Source: Candidatus Omnitrophota bacterium
GTDB taxonomy: Bacteria; Omnitrophota; JACPQZ01
NCBI GenBank assembly: GCA_016190205.1
Contig: JACPQZ010000027.1
Coordinates: 1 to 29,511 of the forward strand
DNA length: 29,511 nucleotides
Reading direction: 5' to 3'
Each line of letters starts with the position of its first letter. Within the stretch, counting starts at the first letter, position 1. Position numbers and translations under genes: made by a program. A model generated the notes under the pieces. It saw nothing but the letters and a program-made list of their open reading frames with translations, was not told where the DNA came from and did no database searches. Shown piece after piece: positions 23,864 through 29,511 of this stretch.

Positions 23864-24804
23864 TTTGACACCGCTCTGTCATGACGTGCGGAGGCGAGAT
23901 CGCGCAGGCCCAACGCATATCCAATATCAAACCTAAGGTCAAAATAATCCTGATAACCCTTACCCCCCCTTAACCTTATCGCACCATAGCGCATGAGCCG
24001 CAAGGCGATGCGCTTATAGATCCAGCGTGGCAAATTGCCTATGTAGGGTCCAGGCGCAGGTGGAACTTCCAGACCGGCATAGGCATAGCCGCTCGCCTGC
24101 AGGCGGCGCCCGATGTGCCGCCCGTTCAATTTTCGCTCCGGAACAAAATGGTGGACAGCGGCGTCCGGCAGGTAAAGCGGCCGGTACCCCATATGCTTCA
24201 TCCGGTTCATGAGATCGGCTTCTTCGCCTGTGGTCGTGCGGCCTGGTACAGCGTTTAGTCCCTTGGTGACGTCATACCCCCCCGCCCGGCGAACCATTTC
24301 GAGCGGGGCTGCCCAGTTTGCGCCGATGAAATATTCATCCTCCCGCAAAATGCGTTCTTCACCCCCCCAATCAAGTCCCCTGATACATAGAGGAGCGTGC
24401 TTAATCATCTCCCTATCAAAGCGCTCTGTTTCAAACTCACTGACGATTCGCCCTCCAAAAAAGTAGCCTTCTGGGCGGGTACGGTATGCTCGCCAATAAA
24501 AAGTGAGCCAGTCCACACAGGGGCGGACATCGTCATCTGTGAATACAATCAAATCTCCTTTTGCCAGCGACAATCCCTTATTTCTCGCCCTGCTCAAACC
24601 AGGCAGAGGCTCTTCTACGTATACGATCGGAAGCCGTTCAGTATGATCCTTAGCCACGCGTTCAGTTTCGTCTGCGGAGTGGTTATTCACCAGCACAAGC
24701 TCCCAGGTGACTCCCTGAGGGACAACGCAATGGGACAGGGCTTCAAGCGTGATCCCTAAGCGCCGGCTGTTCTTCCAGGTGCATAAGACGACGGAAATAT
24801 CCAT
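23860..24804 (-). CDS. GT2 glycosyltransferase
   Basis: 314 aa from the ATG at 24804, one base after the stop of the pyruvyltransferase-like gene. MDISVVLCTWKNSRRL is the GT2 opening, LVNNHSADET follows, and TDDD at 89-92 binds the metal ion. YFIGANWAAPLEMVRR, TTGEEADLMNRM and GNLPRWIYKRIALRLMRYG complete the domain. It is the paralogue of the 20808-21758 enzyme. The expected role is transfer of a sugar from an NDP donor to the lipid-linked intermediate. Upstream in-frame starts (to 24867) are rejected because they overlap the preceding gene's coding end and add non-homologous residues. Confidence 0.9.
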   Translation of the reverse strand: MDISVVLCTWKNSRRLGITLEALSHCVVPQGVTWELVLVNNHSADETERVAKDHTERLPIVYVEEPLPGLSRARNKGLSLAKGDLIVFTDDDVRPCVDWLTFYWRAYRTRPEGYFFGGRIVSEFETERFDREMIKHAPLCIRGLDWGGEERILREDEYFIGANWAAPLEMVRRAGGYDVTKGLNAVPGRTTTGEEADLMNRMKHMGYRPLYLPDAAVHHFVPERKLNGRHIGRRLQASGYAYAGLEVPPAPGPYIGNLPRWIYKRIALRLMRYGAIRLRGGKGYQDYFDLRFDIGYALGLRDLASARHDRAVSK

Positions 24805-24805
24805 G

Positions 24806-25765
24806 TCAGCCGCCCAACAGACTCTTGTAGCGAACCCCATAGGCCACCCGGAACGCCCTCTGCACAAGCGTAGAGCTGAACACTCCTCGTACCGGAGGCA
24901 TCGCGTTTATCAGCTTCGAGACGGCGGTCATGGGAAGCTCGTCCGACCATCGTACCCCCCTCCCCTGCAACGAATATTCCCATACGGAGCGGTTCTTGTG
25001 ATAACTATTAGGCATGAGCGTGGTCGGCTTGCCCAAGAGTGATCCTAAACATGCCGAATGCAGACGGTTGGTCACGATGGCGCGGGCCCGGCTGTGTAGC
25101 TCAACCCACTGCTCAAACGTATCGCAAAAAAGCACCGGATCCAGCCAGACGGCAGCGTACTCTCGTGCGGCCAGTGGCACCCCTTCCGGATCTTCCCGAA
25201 TGGAATGCAAAACGAAGCGCCCTGTGAGGCCGCTGCATGCAAGCTCAGAGGGTGAAATATTGAGCGCCGTGTCATGATCGATGTCGATCTCCATCCACTT
25301 GGGAGCACACGCCTGCAAATTGCGGTAGGACCTCTCCTCCCTGGCGAACATATGGACCCTCAGAGCCGAGCGGACATCCAAGGCACCGAAAACTTTTTCT
25401 TGTAGGAAGCGGTGATTGTCCTCCAGAGTCTGCGGACCTTGAATGACCACGCCGCGATGTGTGCTTACCGCCCTCTTTAAAATCTCGAAAGGAGCTCCGG
25501 ACCACCACGAAGTGTACCCGCCGTGGCCGTGGATGTAGACGACGTCCTCCTTCTTAAGCTCCGCCTTCATAAAGGAGGCTACGTCTTTACGCTCAAATTG
25601 AATCCCAGCCGCGGCCGCAAGTTTTTCGGCCCCCCTCCAGATCAAGTAATCTCCAAAGTTACCGCCCGGCTCAACAAACAAAAAACGGGATAGACGGTAT
25701 TCCCGAAACAACCGGAATAGCTTGGTGGACACGATGGAGCCGCACGGGCTAATGTGTTGGGACAT
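24806..25765 (-). CDS. Polysaccharide pyruvyltransferase-family protein
   Basis: 319 aa. EPGGNFGDYLIWRGAEKL (about 32-49) is the N-terminal glycine-rich motif of the family. HGHGGYTSWWSGAP, VIQGPQTLED and TNRLHSACLGSLLGKPTTLMPNSYHKNRSVWEYSL (about 233-267) are the conserved C-terminal block, with RLH and NSYHK. Members attach a ketal-linked pyruvate from phosphoenolpyruvate to a hexose; some are involved in other sugar modifications. Cytoplasmic; the acceptor sugar is unknown. It overlaps the upstream PP-loop gene by 17 bp, so the two are translationally coupled and probably act in the same decoration step. Confidence 0.85.
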   Translation of the reverse strand: MSQHISPCGSIVSTKLFRLFREYRLSRFLFVEPGGNFGDYLIWRGAEKLAAAAGIQFERKDVASFMKAELKKEDVVYIHGHGGYTSWWSGAPFEILKRAVSTHRGVVIQGPQTLEDNHRFLQEKVFGALDVRSALRVHMFAREERSYRNLQACAPKWMEIDIDHDTALNISPSELACSGLTGRFVLHSIREDPEGVPLAAREYAAVWLDPVLFCDTFEQWVELHSRARAIVTNRLHSACLGSLLGKPTTLMPNSYHKNRSVWEYSLQGRGVRWSDELPMTAVSKLINAMPPVRGVFSSTLVQRAFRVAYGVRYKSLLGG

Positions 25766-26927
25766 GGCTCTTAACCTCGGGCCGCCACAGATGCAGACTA
25801 CGAAGACCCCACTTCAGAACTTGTTTCATGGCTCGCCACAGAGCCAGACCCCCCCTCCTCGCATAGTAGAACCCAAGCCAAAGGGCCAGGCAACGCGTGA
25901 GGACGCTTTTTATTCCCAGCCTGCGCGCCGCCTCAAGATCTTCCTTCACATACTTCACCGTACCTTCACTCATATCCAGTTTTCGAAGCTTGGCTATACT
26001 GAATCTGGATCGAAATGTCGTGCATCGGTTCAGCACGCCCAGCATGGAAAGGGGGATCATCGTCCGCACGCATTTCTCGCAGCGGCCGCAGTTGTAGGTG
26101 CCGCCCAGGTTTTCCCAGCAGACTCTAAGGGTTTTGAGAACGATCTCACTCCCTATGATACGTTCGATTTTTCCAAAGCGTGTAGCTTCACAGCCATCGT
26201 GATCGATCTCCATCCCCTCCGTACTCCAACGGGGGTCCACCAGAGGATGTGATCCTCTTGGATGAAGGTGTAAATACGTATTCGAAGCTGGGATATAAAT
26301 TTTTCCCAATTGCGGAGCCAGGAGCAGGGCCACGCTGGCCAGAGCAGAACCGTGATAATGCGTGCCCCAGTGGGCAAACCTTTCCGAAAAATCTCGCAGG
26401 TTGGTATCTACTTCGATCAACTGCTTCCCAAACTCCCTGCTGATCCCCCTGATGGCGCAGGCCGCCTCGGCCCGCAGAGCAGTATCGGCCAACTTAAGAT
26501 CAAACCCGTGCACAAATACCAGATGGGTAATCTCCTCCCGGTGCTTGAGGAAGGTATAAAATGAATCTACCCCGCCTGAAAAAAAACACCCGACTCCGCG
26601 GGCGGCACCGTTCCCTAAACCGCCGCCTGTCCGGACATCTGTGCGAACCCCATGCAAACCGGGGTCCCACACACGATATATTTCCTGAATGCGCGCTGCG
26701 CCCCGAAAAAGCCTTTTGGATACGCTCCCGTCGAGGTGGAGCGGTCCTCCCTCCTGCATCGCGGGAATGAGCGTGGCGGCGAAAAATGTTTCGTCACCAG
26801 ACGAAACAGGGCCTTGTGAAGAACGGTAATAGATGTCGTAGCTTCGATCGTTCTTCACATGGATCCTCGAGGAAACCATGAACTGCCCGTTCTCCACCCC
26901 GCACCGGGGTCTTTCTACCGAAATCAC
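25749..26927 (-). CDS. PP-loop ATPase with QueC-like zinc site, function unknown
   Basis: 392 aa. GCFFSGGVDSFYTFL (113-127) is a PP-loop (SGGxDS) of the adenine-nucleotide alpha hydrolase superfamily. Near the C-terminus C270, C280, C283 and C286 (NCGRCEKC) form a Cys-x9-Cys-x2-Cys-x2-Cys cluster, close to the zinc site of QueC/ExsB. The N-terminal 100 residues do not match QueC. Such enzymes activate a carboxylate or carbonyl by adenylation and then ligate ammonia or similar. I do not know a characterised member with this layout in a polysaccharide operon. The start is a GTG at 26927 overlapping the previous stop (GTGA), with AAGGGA upstream. Next to pyruvyltransferase and kinase-fusion genes, it may modify a sugar acid. 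Confidence 0.8.
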   Translation of the reverse strand: MISVERPRCGVENGQFMVSSRIHVKNDRSYDIYYRSSQGPVSSGDETFFAATLIPAMQEGGPLHLDGSVSKRLFRGAARIQEIYRVWDPGLHGVRTDVRTGGGLGNGAARGVGCFFSGGVDSFYTFLKHREEITHLVFVHGFDLKLADTALRAEAACAIRGISREFGKQLIEVDTNLRDFSERFAHWGTHYHGSALASVALLLAPQLGKIYIPASNTYLHLHPRGSHPLVDPRWSTEGMEIDHDGCEATRFGKIERIIGSEIVLKTLRVCWENLGGTYNCGRCEKCVRTMIPLSMLGVLNRCTTFRSRFSIAKLRKLDMSEGTVKYVKEDLEAARRLGIKSVLTRCLALWLGFYYARRGGLALWRAMKQVLKWGLRSLHLWRPEVKSHVPTH

Positions 26928-28408
26928 GCGTTCCCTTTTAGGATTGACTTGACCGCGTTCAGAACTTGGTCAAAGCCTGCCAGCCATTTCGGATCATGAC
27001 GCACCCCCCCGCTCCGCACGAGGCGGCACACCCAGGCCATCACGCATAGGGCAGGCATGACTTCTGCCGGGATCTTGAGGAGGTTTAGGTAAACGTCGAA
27101 ATCCCGCTTCATAGGCCCGGAATACTGTTGCGGCATAAACTCCCCGATGATCATATCTTCAAAAGTCTTTCCGTAAAAAAGCTCCCCTGCGCGCGCCGCG
27201 CTGTAGTACAGGTCGAGGAGTGGGAGACCCTTTTCGTTCGACATCTCCCAGTCCACGATGGCGGCGAGGCGCCGGGTCTTCGGATCCACCAAAAAGTTTT
27301 CGTAGTAAAAATCCCCATGCTCCCAGACCAGCGGAATGCGCTGGCCTAAAACTATCTTGTGGACCGCGTCTTCGATCCGCTTGAGGCCGGAGGCGCGTTC
27401 CCCCAGGGCGGGATAGAGCGCCTGGAACGGTTTCGCAAAGAGTTGTTGGTACAAGGCCTCATCCACCGTGCGGCGCTCACAGGTCATCTTTTGAAACTGG
27501 ATGAGATAACCGGTTGCCTGCGCGATGACCGGCCTTAGAACCGGCGTGGGCTGGTCCACAGAAACTGCGGGAAAACCTTCCAACACTGCATAGCGGCGGC
27601 CTTCCAGGACCCCGCCCCAGTAGAACTCCGGCGCCTTGATCTCTTTCAATAGAAACCTCTTCCCAAGCGCCTTGAGGATTTCTTCCTCATGCTCCATAAA
27701 GCCCTCGGCCCAGCGTATGATGGGAAACTTGACCGCGAGCAGTCGGTTCCCCAGGCGGACCTGTAAAACACCTTTACCGTGGAGGACGAAAGCGCGTTCC
27801 ACCTTTGGACTCGCCGTGACATGCCAGCGCCTTTTGGCCTCGCTGGACACCTCGCGCAAGAGCGCCTCAATGAATGACGGTTCAGCCGGCTCCCGGACTG
27901 CTGTCAGAGCATGCGCGGGGGCAAAGCGCGAAAAAATACGGCTTGAGAAAAACCTTTCCTTGATGCCTTCCCGCAGGTTGATCGCTCCCCGGAAGGGCCT
28001 GGGGCCTAAGCCCATGACCTCGCCAGCGTTTTCCGCATCCGGATGCAGCGCGTATTCGCGGACACCTGAAAAGCCAGCCTGCTCCAGTGCGCGCCTGACT
28101 TTTTTTCTGGAAACGGCATGTCTCATCCCATTGGCGCGCACGAGGTGGTTATAGCCCCAGCGGTTGGGCACGGTTACAAAAAGCCACCCATCTGACTTGA
28201 GCACGCGCGCGGCCTCGGCCAAAAATTTGGGGGAAGAGCCTTGGGAGGCCAGGCTCGCATCAGGCACGACCACACCGTCAAAACTCTTGTCTGGAAAAGG
28301 CCAGGCGCCAGACGCGCCGGTGCCGTTTAGGGAACTTGCGTCCAGCACCCGCCCGCCCTGCGGGTTCCTCGTCAAAAAACTTAGACGGAAACCGTTTTCG
28401 ACGCCCAT
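26924..28408 (-). CDS. Truncated SAM-methyltransferase-like domain fused to an APH/choline-kinase-type phosphotransferase
   Basis: 494 aa. Residues about 20-160 resemble the second half of a class I methyltransferase (WPFPDKSFDGVVV, AARVLKSDGWLFVTVPN, HAVSRKKVRRALEQAGF). The SAM-binding motif I (E/DxGxGxG) is absent; VLDASSLNGTG sits in its place, so methylation is doubtful. Residues about 200-494 are an aminoglycoside phosphotransferase-like kinase: HGDFYYEN (364-371) is the catalytic HxDxxxxN motif and IVDWE (385-388) the metal-binding loop. Neighbouring genes suggest it phosphorylates a sugar or alditol. The ATG at 28408, with GGGAG about 9 nt upstream, is preferred to a GTG two codons earlier. 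It overlaps the galE 3' end by 28 bp. Its C-terminus is duplicated as the pseudogene fragment near 23.7 kb. Confidence 0.78.
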   Translation of the reverse strand: MGVENGFRLSFLTRNPQGGRVLDASSLNGTGASGAWPFPDKSFDGVVVPDASLASQGSSPKFLAEAARVLKSDGWLFVTVPNRWGYNHLVRANGMRHAVSRKKVRRALEQAGFSGVREYALHPDAENAGEVMGLGPRPFRGAINLREGIKERFFSSRIFSRFAPAHALTAVREPAEPSFIEALLREVSSEAKRRWHVTASPKVERAFVLHGKGVLQVRLGNRLLAVKFPIIRWAEGFMEHEEEILKALGKRFLLKEIKAPEFYWGGVLEGRRYAVLEGFPAVSVDQPTPVLRPVIAQATGYLIQFQKMTCERRTVDEALYQQLFAKPFQALYPALGERASGLKRIEDAVHKIVLGQRIPLVWEHGDFYYENFLVDPKTRRLAAIVDWEMSNEKGLPLLDLYYSAARAGELFYGKTFEDMIIGEFMPQQYSGPMKRDFDVYLNLLKIPAEVMPALCVMAWVCRLVRSGGVRHDPKWLAGFDQVLNAVKSILKGNA

Positions 28409-29361
28409 TTCCACGCGCTCCCAATGAGGGTGTCCAAATCAGAATACCTCGGCCTCCAGCCGAGCTCACGACGAATGCGTTCACTCGACGCCACCAAGAC
28501 CGCCGGGTCCCCCGGCCGGCGGGGCCGGTCCACGAAGGGGACCTTCTTCCGCAATAACGCTTCCGTGGCCTGAACAATCTCCCTGATGGAAAACCCTTTT
28601 CCATTACCCAGGTTGTAAACTGCCGAATCCTTTCCTGCGCGAAGCGCGCGATACGCCAGGACATGCGCCTCGGCCAGATCGCTCACATGGATATAATCGC
28701 GAACAGCGGTGCCATCAGCAGTCGCGTAGTCGGTGCCGTAGATCTCAAGCCGGGGAATCTTCCCCAACACGGCGTTCAAGACATTCGGGATGAGGTGTGT
28801 CTCCGGCTCATGATCCTCCCCGAAACGCCCCTTGGGATCCGCGCCCGCCGCGTTGAAATAACGCAGGGCGACGGTGCGCATGAAACCCGCCGCGCGGTAC
28901 GTCTCGAGCGCCCGCTCAAATACGAGCTTCGACCAGCCGTACGGATTGGTCGGCCTTAAGGGGTGGTGCTCCGGAATAGGCACCTCTTCCGGTTCTCCGT
29001 AGACCGCGGCCGTGGAACTAAAAATGATCTCTTTTACCCCGCAACGGACCATGGCCTCGAGAAGAGTGAGTCCGTGGCTTACGTTATTCGTGAAGTATTT
29101 TTCCGGATCCCGCACCGATTCGCCCACCTCGCAGTGGGCAGCCATGTGGATCACGGACTCGACATGGAATCTCTTAAGGGTCTCCGCCACCCCGTCAGGA
29201 TCAGCGGTGCTCCCCTCGACAAAATCGGCGCCCCGCGGCACAAGCTCCCGGTGGCCTTTGGTTAGATCATCCAGCACCACCGTCCGGACGCCCTCATCCA
29301 CAAGCCTCTGCACGATGTGACAACCGATGTACCCGGCCCCGCCGGTGACTAAACACGCCAT
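28381..29361 (-). CDS. galE: UDP-glucose 4-epimerase (GalE-like SDR)
   Basis: 326 aa, the typical GalE length. TGGAGYIG is at 6-13, S116 and Y141/K145 form the SDR catalytic triad (SSTAAVYG; YGWSK), RYFNAAGAD lies near 168-176, and the GalE signature EDHEPETHLIPNVL near 182-195 is strong. The GTDYATADGTAVRDYIHVSDLAEAH segment is also typical. It interconverts UDP-glucose/UDP-galactose or the N-acetylated forms. It appears to be the first gene of the run within the window. Its ATG at 29361 has GGAG about 11 nt upstream, and the leader contains a heptamer array. No clear sigma-70 promoter could be assigned in the 150 nt to the window edge. Confidence 0.93.
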   Translation of the reverse strand: MACLVTGGAGYIGCHIVQRLVDEGVRTVVLDDLTKGHRELVPRGADFVEGSTADPDGVAETLKRFHVESVIHMAAHCEVGESVRDPEKYFTNNVSHGLTLLEAMVRCGVKEIIFSSTAAVYGEPEEVPIPEHHPLRPTNPYGWSKLVFERALETYRAAGFMRTVALRYFNAAGADPKGRFGEDHEPETHLIPNVLNAVLGKIPRLEIYGTDYATADGTAVRDYIHVSDLAEAHVLAYRALRAGKDSAVYNLGNGKGFSIREIVQATEALLRKKVPFVDRPRRPGDPAVLVASSERIRRELGWRPRYSDLDTLIGSAWKWASKTVSV

Positions 29362-29390
29362 ATGCCTAAAATCTCCATAAATGCTCCGAA

Positions 29391-29449
29391 AGAGAAACCA
29401 GAAACCAGTTACCAGAAACCAGAAGATTACAGATACCAGATACCAGAAT
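29391..29449. repeat. ACCAG-type heptamer array upstream of galE
   Basis: Units on the + strand include AAACCAG, TTACCAG, AAACCAG, a degenerate AAGATTACAG, ATACCAG and ATACCAG. It has the same unit family as the arrays at 9763-9899 and 10582-10729 but is single-armed within the window. It lies about 30 nt upstream of the galE start, in its 5' leader. Confidence 0.85.
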
Positions 29450-29511
29450 TAAAGAATAAGAGCCCTTAACATGCTTGTGATTTCTCTGGCATCATTGCGA
29501 AGAGTGACATA

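Noticed and set aside
29484-29509. Second copy of the GTCAT...GCAATGAC palindrome
   Set aside because: Only a short ATCATTGCGA...GTGACAT resemblance, cut off by the window edge; too weak to annotate.
29362-29511. Sigma-70 promoter for galE
   Set aside because: No convincing -35/-10 pair with normal spacing; only AT-rich hexamers next to the heptamer array.

Overview
The window is a polysaccharide (capsule or O-antigen type) biosynthesis locus from a probably Gram-negative, fairly GC-rich, uncultured-type bacterium. Every gene I can support lies on the minus strand, so the locus reads from right (29.4 kb) to left (base 1). I see no rRNA, tRNA, CRISPR array, transposase or integrase. I cannot place the organism from sequence alone. 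The heptamer arrays at gene ends and the secreted beta-helix/FG-GAP protein would fit a candidate-phylum genome such as Omnitrophota, but that is a guess.

Layout in the order of transcription. (1) 29361-23681: galE-type epimerase, a truncated-methyltransferase/APH-kinase fusion, a QueC-like PP-loop ATPase, a pyruvyltransferase-family protein, a GT2 glycosyltransferase, and a 60-codon fragment that duplicates the C-terminus of the kinase fusion. (2) 23684-21784: an IspD/TarI-type cytidylyltransferase next to a CDP-glycerol glycerophosphotransferase-like enzyme, suggesting an alditol-phosphate substituent or backbone. (3) 21758-15875: GT2, Wzx-like flippase, GT2, Wzy/WaaL-like membrane protein, GT4. 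(4) 15878-10674: DegT aminotransferase, SDR epimerase, GT4, asparagine-synthetase-type amidotransferase. (5) 10545-5134: polysaccharide deacetylase, GT4, a two-domain dehydrogenase (MDR plus Gfo/Idh/MocA), and a WcaI/WbuB-like GT4. (6) 4501 to base 1: a second SDR epimerase and a very large exported beta-helix/FG-GAP protein that runs off the left edge.

Most junctions are 1-17 bp overlaps (commonly ATGA, also GTGA or TTGA), so most of the locus is probably one translationally coupled operon. Together the genes would make nucleotide sugars (epimerases, aminotransferase, dehydrogenase), assemble a repeat unit (seven GT2/GT4 enzymes plus the TagF-like transferase), decorate it (pyruvyl, phosphate or alditol-phosphate, deacetylation, amidation), and flip and polymerise it. 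No initiating phosphoglycosyltransferase and no Wza/Wzc-type export genes are in the window.

The few non-overlapping junctions are the unusual part. They carry tandem arrays of 7-nt units, some in head-to-head inverted pairs. These arrays run into the 3' ends of two ORFs and the 5' end of a third. One 632-nt gap holds a palindrome-rich element of about 593 bp with 27-bp imperfect terminal inverted repeats. Smaller palindromic elements lie inside or across coding ends near 9.6, 12.6 and 14.75 kb.
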